Shown: positions 1 to 8,800 of the stretch, one piece after another
Position numbering within the stretch: the first letter of the stretch is position 1
Layout of the letters: every line of letters starts with the position of its first letter
Assembly: GCF_002423035.1 (NCBI RefSeq)
Contig: NZ_DIUM01000025.1
Span: 1 to 16,519, forward strand
Direction of reading: 5' to 3'
Length of the DNA: 16,519 nt
Source: Thiocapsa sp. UBA6158
GTDB taxonomy: Bacteria; Pseudomonadota; Gammaproteobacteria; Chromatiales; Chromatiaceae
Notes under the pieces: model-generated
Told to the model about the DNA's origin: nothing
Database searches by the model: none
What the model saw: the letters and a program-made list of their open reading frames with translations, nothing else
Translations under genes and position numbers: made by a program

Positions 1-156
1 CCGTCAGCGTTGAACAGCCGTGGCCCGAGGCCTGCTGCGGCTGCATAGCCGCAACGCCGAGGAAGCCACCCGTCAAACCGACGACCCGGGAGACAATTCG
101 CTACGCGATACCGCCCACCAGCGCGGTCATGCGAACCCGACCTCACGGAGACGCGC

Positions 157-657
157 ATGACCCGAAAGATCAAGGCCAGCACACAGCCAACGCCGGCAAT
201 CCCCTCGATCCCAACGACGGATGTGTTGGGCCGATTGGCGGCACTGGCGACGATGGCCACCCCCGACCTCAAGCAGGAATGGCGAGATCTGTTTGGCAAC
301 GAGCCACCAGCCTACAACCAGAAATTCCTCCGCAATCGCCTGGGCTACCGGACGCAGGAACTCGCTTTTGGCGGCTTGAAGCCGGCGACCATCGCCCGTC
401 TCGAGGCCCTGGGTGAGCAACTCGACGGCGGTAACCTCGTCATCCGCCGTATCCGTGCGGACCGGAAACCCATCGCCGGCACCACCCTGGTTCGGGAATA
501 CCAGGGCGTCGAGCACCGTGTGACGGTGCGGTCCGATGATTACGAATACCAGGGCAGGGGGTTCCGGTCGCTGTCCGCCATCGCCCGCGCCATCACCGGC
601 ACGCGCTGGAACGGCCTGGTGTTCTTCGGCCTGAAGAGCCCGCGGGGGACGGTATGA
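157..657 (+). CDS. DUF2924 family protein of a serine-recombinase module
   Basis: The 166-residue product has the hallmarks of DUF2924. EWRDLFGNEPP lies at about 41-51, the RLGYRTQELAFGGL segment at 61-74, a LVREYQG segment at 111-117, and a C-terminal SLSAIARAITGTRWNGLVFFGL stretch at about 138-159. The molecular function of this family is not known. Its genes usually sit directly upstream of a serine recombinase in alphaproteobacterial mobile DNA, as here, so a role in recombination or its control is inferred. The start is supported by GGAG at 147-150, six bases before the ATG. The stop codon overlaps the recombinase start (ATGA), which implies translational coupling. An antisense frame over 127-669 is a shadow. 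Confidence in the family is high, in the function low. Confidence 0.9.
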   Translation: MTRKIKASTQPTPAIPSIPTTDVLGRLAALATMATPDLKQEWRDLFGNEPPAYNQKFLRNRLGYRTQELAFGGLKPATIARLEALGEQLDGGNLVIRRIRADRKPIAGTTLVREYQGVEHRVTVRSDDYEYQGRGFRSLSAIARAITGTRWNGLVFFGLKSPRGTV

Positions 658-1994
658 CACGCAAACCACCCACCACCGGGTTGCCGGCGTCGGTGCAGAA
701 ACGGCGCTGCGCGATCTACACGCGGAAGTCGTCCGAGGAGGGGTTGGACATGGAGTTCAACAGCCTCGACGCGCAGCGGGAGGCCTGCGAGGCCTATATC
801 GCCAGCCAGCGGGCCGAGGGCTGGGTTCTGGTGCGGGATCGCTACGACGACGTTGGCGTCTCCGGCGGGACACTGGAAAGGCCGGCGCTGAAACGGTTGC
901 TGGCCGACGTCGAGGAAGGGTTGGTCGACGTCATCGTCGTTTACAAAATCGATAGGCTCAGCCGCGCCTTGATGGATTTCGCGAAGCTGGTGGAAGTGTT
1001 CGACCGCAACAATGCGACCTTCGTCAGCATTACGCAGGCCTTCAACACCACGACGTCCATGGGGCGGCTGACGCTGAACATCCTGCTCAGCTTCGCCCAG
1101 TTCGAGCGCGAGGTAATCGGCGAGAGGATCCGCGACAAAGTCGCCGCCTCGCGCAAACGTGGGATTTGGATGGGTGGGTTCGTGCCGCTGGGCTTCGACG
1201 TGCGGGATCGCAAGCTGGTGGTGAACGCCGCCGAGGCGGACCTGGTGCGCTCGGTGTTCACCGGGTTCGTCGAGACCCGCTCGGGCACTGTGCTGCTGCG
1301 CCGGTTGCAGGAGGCCGGGGCGACCACCAAGCGGGGCAAGCCGTTCACCAAGACCGACATCTACCGGGTGCTGAACAACCGGGTGTATCTCGGCGACGCT
1401 GTCCACAAGGGGACCAGCTATCCCGGTGAGCATGCGGCGATCGTCACCTCGGCGCAGTGGGAGGCGGCGCATGCGGTGTTGCAGGTCAGCCCGCGGGTGC
1501 GCCGCAACCAGACGGTGAGCCAGACGCCGGCGTTGCTGCGCGGGCTGATCTTCGGCTCCGACGGTCGGGCGATGTCGCCGACCCATGCGCGGGGGAAGCG
1601 CGGTCAGATCTATAAATATTACGTCAGCCAGTCGGTGCTGAAGGGGAGCGCGGCGGATGGGCCGGAGGTCGCCCGGGTGCCGGCCGGCGAGATCGAGGCG
1701 GCGGTGATCACGCAGGTGAGGGCGCTGGTGCGCCAGCCGGAGGTGATCGTCGGTACCTGGCAGGCCGCGCGGGCTGAAATGCCGGACCTCACGGAGCATG
1801 CGGTCAGGGAGGCGCTCGACCAGTTGGACCCGCTGTGGGATGAGTTGTTCCCGGTGGAGCAGGCACGGATCATCCACTTGCTGGTGGATCGGGTCGAGAT
1901 TGGCGCCAGCGGTGCGACGGTCCGGCTACGGCTGGACGGGCTGGCGAGCCTGGTCCGCGACCTCGGGTCCCGTGACCGCAAGGAGGCCGCATGA
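654..1994 (+). CDS. Serine recombinase (resolvase/invertase type, DUF2924-associated)
   Basis: This 446-residue protein should cut and rejoin DNA through a covalent phosphoserine link, integrating or excising the element that carries it. The N-terminal resolvase domain spans about 18-165. It has YTRKSSEEG at 22-30 (S26 is the likely nucleophile, with R24), RYDDVGVSGG at 63-72 and IDRLSR at 99-104. A long helix (FAQFEREVIGERIRDK, about 147-162) follows, then a recombinase domain starting near GFVPLGF. The region around 292-325 (LLRGLIFGSDGRAMSPTHA) sits where related recombinases carry a Cys4 zinc ribbon, but the cysteines are missing; only C19 and C46 occur in the whole protein. It overlaps the upstream and downstream genes by 4 nt each. 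The catalytic residues look intact. Whether it mobilises the neighbouring operon is inference. Confidence 0.92.
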   Translation: MTRKPPTTGLPASVQKRRCAIYTRKSSEEGLDMEFNSLDAQREACEAYIASQRAEGWVLVRDRYDDVGVSGGTLERPALKRLLADVEEGLVDVIVVYKIDRLSRALMDFAKLVEVFDRNNATFVSITQAFNTTTSMGRLTLNILLSFAQFEREVIGERIRDKVAASRKRGIWMGGFVPLGFDVRDRKLVVNAAEADLVRSVFTGFVETRSGTVLLRRLQEAGATTKRGKPFTKTDIYRVLNNRVYLGDAVHKGTSYPGEHAAIVTSAQWEAAHAVLQVSPRVRRNQTVSQTPALLRGLIFGSDGRAMSPTHARGKRGQIYKYYVSQSVLKGSAADGPEVARVPAGEIEAAVITQVRALVRQPEVIVGTWQAARAEMPDLTEHAVREALDQLDPLWDELFPVEQARIIHLLVDRVEIGASGATVRLRLDGLASLVRDLGSRDRKEAA

Positions 1995-2392
1995 CGGCGA
2001 CCTCGCCGATGCTGACTGTGCACATCCCGCTGACGGTCCGTCGGCGTGGGGGACGGAAGGTCGTGATTGCACCGGATGGGACGGAAGCACCCACTATCGG
2101 GGGCGCCGCCCGGATCGACAGCACACTGGTGAAGGCGCTGGCCCGGGCGTTCCGGTGGCGGCGGATGCTGGAAAGCGGGCGCTACGCGACGATTGACGAA
2201 CTCGCGGCGGCCGAAAAGATCAACGCATCCTATGTGTCGCGGATCCTCCGTCTGACGCTGCTCGCGCCGGAGATCGTGGAGGCGATCCTGGATGGGCGGC
2301 TGCCGCCGGAGATGACGCTACTGGTTTTGATCAAGCCGTTTCCGGTGGAGTGGAGCGAGCAACTCCCGGCAGATGCATCGCAGATCCGATAG
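1991..2392 (+). CDS. Small helix-turn-helix protein, third gene of the recombinase module
   Basis: The product has 133 residues. A basic N-terminal half (TVRRRGGRK at 15-23) is followed by a predicted helix-turn-helix at about 64-90 (YATIDELAAAEKINASYVSR). The tail, LDGRLPPEMTLLVLIKPFPVEW, is typical of the small proteins found directly after DUF2924-linked recombinases. It probably binds DNA, either as a recombination accessory (directionality) factor or as a repressor of the module; the sequence does not decide between these. The ATG at 1991 overlaps the recombinase stop and has AGGAGG at 1981-1986. The length fits the family, so it does not look truncated even though it ends only 64 bases before the stop codon of the convergent DUF499 gene. 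Confidence 0.8.
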   Translation: MTATSPMLTVHIPLTVRRRGGRKVVIAPDGTEAPTIGGAARIDSTLVKALARAFRWRRMLESGRYATIDELAAAEKINASYVSRILRLTLLAPEIVEAILDGRLPPEMTLLVLIKPFPVEWSEQLPADASQIR

Positions 2393-2456
2393 AACTCAGC
2401 CGATCCTGTCACGGGCACAGGGATATCTCCGGCAAAGTAGTACTGGCAACGAGCGG

Positions 2457-5400
2457 CTACTCCTCAAACCCTGTCGACTCAGGTTTGAATTTCAGCTGCT
2501 TCGCATTGTCTCGGACAACGCTGACCTCCCCCTCGGCGAAACCCTCGAGTGCCTCCCCCTCGATCTCGAGGGTGAGCTTGATCGTCGCACCGTTTGTCCG
2601 CTGCAATTCCATAACAACCGCGTTGAAGATCGCGTCGAATGACTTCATCGGGCGCACCATGTCGATCTCGACCGACCCGTAGAAGCGACGAGGTTTCCGA
2701 TGCGCCTCGGATGCCCCCGGCGGATCGCGCTGATCAGTGCTGCCATCCGGCTGCCAGCTTGGAGCACCCGGCCCAGGGCCGACGGCAAGCTGTCCCTGTG
2801 GCGCCACTGTCATGTCAGCCGACTGCACTCTCGCCTCTGCCGCGCGCACCAGCACCGCCGTCGCCGGTGGTAGTTCTGGCGGATTCTTGGCCCACACCAG
2901 GTTCCGATAGTGGCCAGTAGCCTCGTCGAAGCTGTCGGCATACCCAAATTCGGGATCGAGCTTCGCCACGGCGTCACGGATGGTTGTCTCCAACACCACC
3001 CGATCCCGGAGCCGCGGCAGGTAGACGTACGATGCGAACCAATCCGCGATCTCGGTGAGCGGCAGGTGTGGCCGATCCTCCGGCCAGATCGGCTTCAGTG
3101 CGATCCACAGCCGCTCGGCACCCAACCTCTCCTGCAGCACACCGTCGGCCTTGCCCTTGTCATAGACGACCACGGGGATCGCAGCGCGGTCGCGGGCAGA
3201 GATCAGGCTGTGCTCAAGGTCGAAGGGCTTCCCCGCAGTGTCGCTGCGGACCGGATAGAAGATATGGCTCCAGGCGCCTCGCACCGCTTTCCGTGCCCCT
3301 TCGGTGTTCGTCTTCGTCTTCTCAGCCGCGTCGTCAGCCTGGCCCTGAGTCATCTCCTTGCGCAGTTGCCCGTCCTTCACGATCGAAGCCCAAGCCATCG
3401 CCCGCCGGGTCACTTCGCGCGCGGCCCCAAGCTGCAACTCGTCCGGCGCCACGAACACCAGCGTGTTCCGGAACCGCCGCTGCGATGCACGACAGCGCGT
3501 CAGCGTCTCGGCGACCGCGTCGGTCGCCAGGGTCTGGCCCACGCCTTTCCCCGCATGCGGCATGTTAGGCCCGAGAATCACCAGCGAGAGGGACTGCGCC
3601 TCGTCAATCGTCACCGGATCATCAGGCGCCACGTAGACCCGATGAAAGCCGCCCTTGGAACTAGCGTCGCTTTGCAGCGTCTGGATAATCTCCGCGTCGA
3701 CCTCGTGCTCAGGGAGCGCCTTCGCGCGTTCGTCGGCCACCCTGTTCAGGGTGGGTTGCGTCGAGAACCAGTAGCGGCCCGCTTCCTCATACAGATAGGT
3801 GGCACGCTCGGTCAGTTCGCGCAGCGCCTCGCCGAAGATCGCCAACTGGTCACCCGGCTCCGCGCAGGCCAACCGCAAACCCTGGCCGGTAAGCCCGGCA
3901 TTCGGCTGTCCGACGAGCGGCGCCGAACACAGGAAGACCGCCCGCGCCGCGCGCGTGGCGGCACGGGACTGCGAGATGCGCCGGGTCGGGTTGACCTCCA
4001 TCCGAGCCGACAACGCGCCTTCGCCATCCACCTCCCGATCGACCACGGAGGCGAAAGCTGGGTTCAGCGGATACAACACGCTGGCACGAATGCGTTCATG
4101 CGAGAGCGGGATCCGCGCCGGCGTAATCAGCGGGTCGCGCGACTGCATGTGCCACAACACGCCGACGACATTGGCCATAAAGCGCAGCACGCCGCGGGTC
4201 CGCTGGAACTTCTCCAGGCTGGCCCAATCCTTCGACAGCCGGTCGAGCACCTCCGGATGGATCGGATAGGACAACATCATCAGGTCGAGAGTGCGCGCCT
4301 CCCGCGCTTCCGGCGGAAATTCCGCGGGGTTCTTCCGATAGAGGTCGTGGAACGCCTTCACCGTCTCGGCACGGGCCTTCTCGCCGTCTGCATCCAGGGG
4401 CTGGAACAGGCGCCGGCGGATGATCTCGTAGGTCTCATCCCCCGTCGCCGGCAGCCACGCCGACTGCACACGCCCAAAGACCTTCTCGAGCCGCAGCAGT
4501 GCGATCTCACCGCGCGGACCACCTGCCTCGGCCCGGCTCTCCGGCAGGGACCCCACGATCAGCACACCGGGCACCATCTTGGCGGCCTCGGTGAGGGACT
4601 GAATGAAGGAGAGGAATGCCTCAAACCGATCGTCGTCGAGTTGCCGCGCGTACATCGTCAACTCGTCGAGCAGGATGACGCTGGGCCCCACCAGGTGGAA
4701 CAACTCCACTATCAGCTCCGAGCCCGGGCTGGTGCGCGCGGCCTCGGCTTCCGCCACCAGTTCCAGGCCGAGGTCACCGCCGAGCCGCCAGGCGATGTAA
4801 CCCCAGAGCGTCCGGATCACCGGAGCGTTCTTCAGCGTGAGCGAGGTATCCGCCCCCTTCGAGGAGCCAACGAACACCGCGAATTCGGGCGTCGGCCATG
4901 TCGTGACGCCGATCTTCTCCACCAGCGGCGCCAGCCCCGGCAGCGTGCGCGGATCACCGCCGGCGCGCAGATGCGCGGCCAGGTGGAACAGCGCCAGCAT
5001 GGTGTGCGTCTTGCCGCCGCCGAAGGACGTCTGCAACCCGATCACCGGATCGCCCCCTCGTCCCGACAACCGCAGCAGCGCCGCTTCCAGGACGCGCTTG
5101 AGCCCCTCGGTCAGGAAGGTGATGCCGAAGAAGTCCTGCGGCGTGGCATAGGCATCGCCCACCGCGACATTGCCGCTATCCACCGCGAACAGATCGGCGG
5201 CGAATTCGGCTTCCTTGAAGCGGTTGGCGATGACGTCCGGGTGCGGCAGCGCGACCTCGGTCCAAGGCTTGAGCGTCCGAGCTGGCGCGTCGGCTGGTGT
5301 CAGGGTGAGCTGCTGCCGAACCGCGGGCGGGGCCTCGGCGAGCGGAGGCGCGTTCTCCCCGCCCGAGTTCCGCTGCGTGTCATACAGCGCCTTCAGCGCC

Positions 5401-5789
5401 GAAACTTCCGTCGCAGGCGCCTTGGTCAGGCGCAGCAGCGTCCACATGGCATCCAGGTAGCGCAGCGCCTCGACATCCTGAAGCGGCAGCGTGAGGTGGG
5501 AGACGGCGTTGCGTGCCTCCAGCGCCATGGAGACGAAGTTGCGGGCGCTGTGGCGGTCCTTCTGGGCGAAGGCGGGTTCGAATACCTCCCGCCAGCGATC
5601 GATCATCGTCTTGAGCTGGCCGTAGGCATCCAGGGCGCCGTCGCCGCTGCCGGTCGCTCGGCTGGCATAGGCCAGCCACTGTGCGCCATGCGCCTTGCGC
5701 ATCCAGCCCTCGACGAAGGGCGTCAGGCCGCGTTGCAGATGGAAGATCCCATCCTGCACCCGGCGCAGCGATTCTTTTTCTGCCGACAT
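2457..5789 (-). CDS. DUF499 (BrxC/PglY-like) P-loop ATPase with N-terminal Swt1-type HEPN domain
   Basis: This 1110-residue protein is the last gene of the defence operon. The N-terminal 120 residues resemble the Swt1-type HEPN domain and contain RNAVSH at 93-98, which fits the R-x4-H signature of HEPN ribonucleases. The ATPase core has a Walker A at 251-264 (GLQTSFGGGKTHTM) and a Walker B at 371-377 (VILLDEL), followed by a GVLIVGSLPES strand. The rest, including the FYGSVEID...SFDAIFNAVVMEL C-terminus, is typical of DUF499. BrxC and PglY of BREX/Pgl systems belong to this group and are thought to be large ATPases working with the methyltransferase. The ATG at 5789 has GGGGAAG six or seven bases upstream and lies 19 nt after the methyltransferase stop. 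No PglZ is present. Family confidence is high; RNase activity is inferred from the motif only. Confidence 0.9.
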   Translation of the reverse strand: MSAEKESLRRVQDGIFHLQRGLTPFVEGWMRKAHGAQWLAYASRATGSGDGALDAYGQLKTMIDRWREVFEPAFAQKDRHSARNFVSMALEARNAVSHLTLPLQDVEALRYLDAMWTLLRLTKAPATEVSALKALYDTQRNSGGENAPPLAEAPPAVRQQLTLTPADAPARTLKPWTEVALPHPDVIANRFKEAEFAADLFAVDSGNVAVGDAYATPQDFFGITFLTEGLKRVLEAALLRLSGRGGDPVIGLQTSFGGGKTHTMLALFHLAAHLRAGGDPRTLPGLAPLVEKIGVTTWPTPEFAVFVGSSKGADTSLTLKNAPVIRTLWGYIAWRLGGDLGLELVAEAEAARTSPGSELIVELFHLVGPSVILLDELTMYARQLDDDRFEAFLSFIQSLTEAAKMVPGVLIVGSLPESRAEAGGPRGEIALLRLEKVFGRVQSAWLPATGDETYEIIRRRLFQPLDADGEKARAETVKAFHDLYRKNPAEFPPEAREARTLDLMMLSYPIHPEVLDRLSKDWASLEKFQRTRGVLRFMANVVGVLWHMQSRDPLITPARIPLSHERIRASVLYPLNPAFASVVDREVDGEGALSARMEVNPTRRISQSRAATRAARAVFLCSAPLVGQPNAGLTGQGLRLACAEPGDQLAIFGEALRELTERATYLYEEAGRYWFSTQPTLNRVADERAKALPEHEVDAEIIQTLQSDASSKGGFHRVYVAPDDPVTIDEAQSLSLVILGPNMPHAGKGVGQTLATDAVAETLTRCRASQRRFRNTLVFVAPDELQLGAAREVTRRAMAWASIVKDGQLRKEMTQGQADDAAEKTKTNTEGARKAVRGAWSHIFYPVRSDTAGKPFDLEHSLISARDRAAIPVVVYDKGKADGVLQERLGAERLWIALKPIWPEDRPHLPLTEIADWFASYVYLPRLRDRVVLETTIRDAVAKLDPEFGYADSFDEATGHYRNLVWAKNPPELPPATAVLVRAAEARVQSADMTVAPQGQLAVGPGPGAPSWQPDGSTDQRDPPGASEAHRKPRRFYGSVEIDMVRPMKSFDAIFNAVVMELQRTNGATIKLTLEIEGEALEGFAEGEVSVVRDNAKQLKFKPESTGFEE

Positions 5790-5808
5790 GTAGCTTCCCC
5801 CCGGCCGG

Positions 5809-8800
5809 TCAGAACAGCGTGGCTTGCGCGGTGGCGACCGGTCCGCGCGCGATGACGGCGGGCGCCATATCCGCCAGCCTTGGCCATTCCTGCGCGAGCG
5901 CGTTGTAGATCAGCGCCTCTGACGCCCAGCCCTTTTTGGTGGCGATTTCGAACAGACGATAGGCGAGCGCGCGGGCATCCTCCGCATGCTGGCCCATTTG
6001 CGCGACAAGCGCGGCCGCGGCCTCGGCGCCGCCATCCTCGGCGTTCAGCACGCGGATGGTGTGCTGCACGCATTCCCAGGTGGTGGCGGCCTTGTCGGTG
6101 GTGGGCGACCAGCCATCCGAAAGGTCGGCCCGCGCAACGAGGCCGGCCTTGCCGCGGAGGTCCTGGAAGACGCCGGAACTGAATAACGTGGCGAGCGGGA
6201 TGTTCTTCGCGTTCGCCAGCGTGATTAGCTCGCCCGAGGGACGCGCGTCGAAGCCATAGGTGGCGAACCAGGCCAACGCGACCTGCGTCGGCGCGTCGAA
6301 GGCTTCGGTAAGTTCGTTCTCGATCTCGTCCCAGACGCGGTTGATGAGCGAGAGCGCCGTCTTTACCGGCATGGCGCTGTCATCATCCTCCAACACCTTG
6401 GCGAAGCGGGTGAAGACGCCCATGCCGGGGCCTATGACGGATTGCTGCATGTCCACCGGACCGACACCTGCCTTGCGGATAGCGGCAATGGCGTCGGGCA
6501 ATTCTCGCTTCAGGGCGCGGATGAAATCCGCCCGGGTGGCAACACCGGCATCAGTCGCGCGTTTGCGGCAGACTAGAACAATTGAGGAGGCAAGGGCGTT
6601 GGTGCCTATGGAGATACTGCGGGCGCCGCGCTCGGTGCGAACCGGCCAAGTCCCGTCCACGGCGAGCCCAGCATCCGCCACGGCCTGAAGGAACGAGGCC
6701 CAGCCGGCGGACGTAACGCCATCCTCGGCCGCTTCGGATTGCTTGAAGGCGTAGTAGATGGTGAGCGGCAAGTCCTCGACCGCAGCTTTCCGTATGGCGG
6801 TCAGGGCCTCCCCCATGCCCCGCATGAAGAAGGCCTCTGCCTGATCTCGACCGCCATGGCGGTATGGCGTGGCGACCAACTCGCGATCTTTGGGTGTCGT
6901 TAAGCGGCGGAATAGGTCCGGCCAGATGCCGGCCAGAGACCGACGAAGCCAGACGTAGAAGAAGTCCGATAGGTCAGCATAGCCGATGTTGTCGTAGTAG
7001 GGTGGGTCAGTGGAGATAGTGATTGGGCGGACTGGAAATGAGTTTTTCGAGGCATCAATCGATGCGATGGCCGCCATGCCTTCCGCAGGGAAGGCTTCTA
7101 GGGCGCGGCGCATACCGGCGAGGCTGACGCCAAAATCACCCGCCGCATCGGCAAGCGGGTTCACCTCGGCGAAATCCCAAACCATAGGCAAAGCTTGCCG
7201 GGCAAAGGTGGACTTCGCCTGATCCCGTGTCGGGCTCCACACTACGAGTGAGGAGTTGTAATCGGCAGTCTTGGTAACGCTAAGGGAGAGATACGTCGCC
7301 ACCGCATCGGCGTATGCGGTGGCGCCAGTGCCACCCTGAGCGAGAGGCGTGGTATCGGCGGGCACGCCGGCCGCTCTGGCATCGGCGCACGCCTTCTCTC
7401 TCGCGTCAGCAACCAAATCGGAAAAAGTCGTTAGCGTCATCAATTGGCGCGGGGTGAAGAGGGCGGCGAAAGTTTTGAATCCATATCCGGGCGGCGAAAA
7501 CCAGCGCGGGTTGTCCGGCATCTCGACGTACAGGCCGGTGACATCCGACGGCTCCGCCGATGTCGCTGCGCGTTCGTGCGTGGAGGTGGGCGAGAGATAG
7601 ACGCGCCCGCGCACGCCCTCCGCCACAACCGCCATCAGCCGTGCGCCGATCCGCCCGGCTTCGCCCTCCTGCCGAGCATGATCAGGAGCTATCGCAGCGC
7701 CAGTGACAACGCAGGTGAAGTGCGTCCCACGCCCGGCCTTCGTTCCTGTTTTGAGCCGCTCCTCCTCCGCCTTGGTCAGCTTCCCGGCCCGCACCTCGAA
7801 TCGCCACCCGTCCGACGCGGCGGCGTCGATCACTGGCTCCACCCAAGCCTTCTTCCCCTCCTTCGTCGACAGAAGGAAGGAAGTAACCAACGGCACCATG
7901 GCGCCCTTCGCCTCCGGGTCCGGACTGCGCACGGTGCGCGCCCAGAGCCAGGCAATCACGGTCGCCTTGCTGCCGTCCGCAAGCGTCGCCTCGGGATAGA
8001 GATGGCCGATGCGATGCGCGGCCTCGTCCCGCATCCAGGCCCCGTAGTAGCGCACATCCTCGGCCAGCCCCTGCGCCCCGCGCCCCTGCCAGCGCCCGCC
8101 GCGCGCGCGTTCCTCACGGGAGGCCGGGTTCACAGGGGGAAGGCCGGCGAATTTCGGCGGAATCTCCACCAGCGCCTTGCCGATCAGCACCGCCACCGGG
8201 TTCAGGTCGCTACCATAGGCGCGCAGTCCCAGGCGCTGGGCCTCCAGCGGGATGGAGCCGCCGCCCGAGAAGGGATCATAGACCGGCGGCGCCTTGGTCT
8301 GGAGGTAGGCCAGAATGGCCACGCCATCTTCCGGCGGAGGTGGTTCCTCCCCCAGGCCCCAGGCCACGCTGCGCGCGATCTCCCACCGCGCCGCGTTCAG
8401 CACCGTCTCGTTGTTCGAGCTTTCCCAGGCAACCAGGCCATCCTTGTACTCGGCCTCCTTCGTGCCGCCGATCAGCTTGTGCAGCCGCGCTCGCTCTGCC
8501 TCCACAGCCTCCGGCGTCGGGAAGCGGTCCGGCCAGGCCGAGGGGTCGTCCACCAACTGCGAGAACAGCACCGCCCGGCACGCCGCCAAAGGCCGCCGCG
8601 CCCACCACAGATGCAGCGTCGAGGGATGCCCATGCCGGATGGACTTCTCCCGCGCGGAGGCGACGTTGATGGCTTCCAGCGGGATGGAGACTTCGATGAG
8701 CTTCTTGCGGGGCACAGAGGGGGACATGCGATCTTTCGGACGTTCGAAGAGGCCTGGCTTCGGCTCAGGGGCAGCCAGCACGGCAATTGGCGTTGGCCGA

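Noticed and set aside
3..416. Plus-strand frame open from the left edge of the window
   Set aside because: It overlaps the DUF2924 gene in another frame and reads as shadow sequence. The first 156 bases show no gene I recognise beyond the ribosome site at 147-150.
540..1877. 445-residue open frame on the minus strand
   Set aside because: It is antisense to the serine recombinase, low in complexity and without motifs. The plus-strand product is a clear family member.
2405..2421. Hairpin CCTGT / ACAGG between the two convergent genes
   Set aside because: The stem is only 5 bp with a 7-base loop and no T-run follows, so it is not supported as a terminator.
2910..5855. 981-residue open frame on the plus strand
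   Set aside because: It is antisense to the DUF499 gene, rich in Arg, Pro and Gln as expected for a high-GC shadow frame, and has no recognisable motif.
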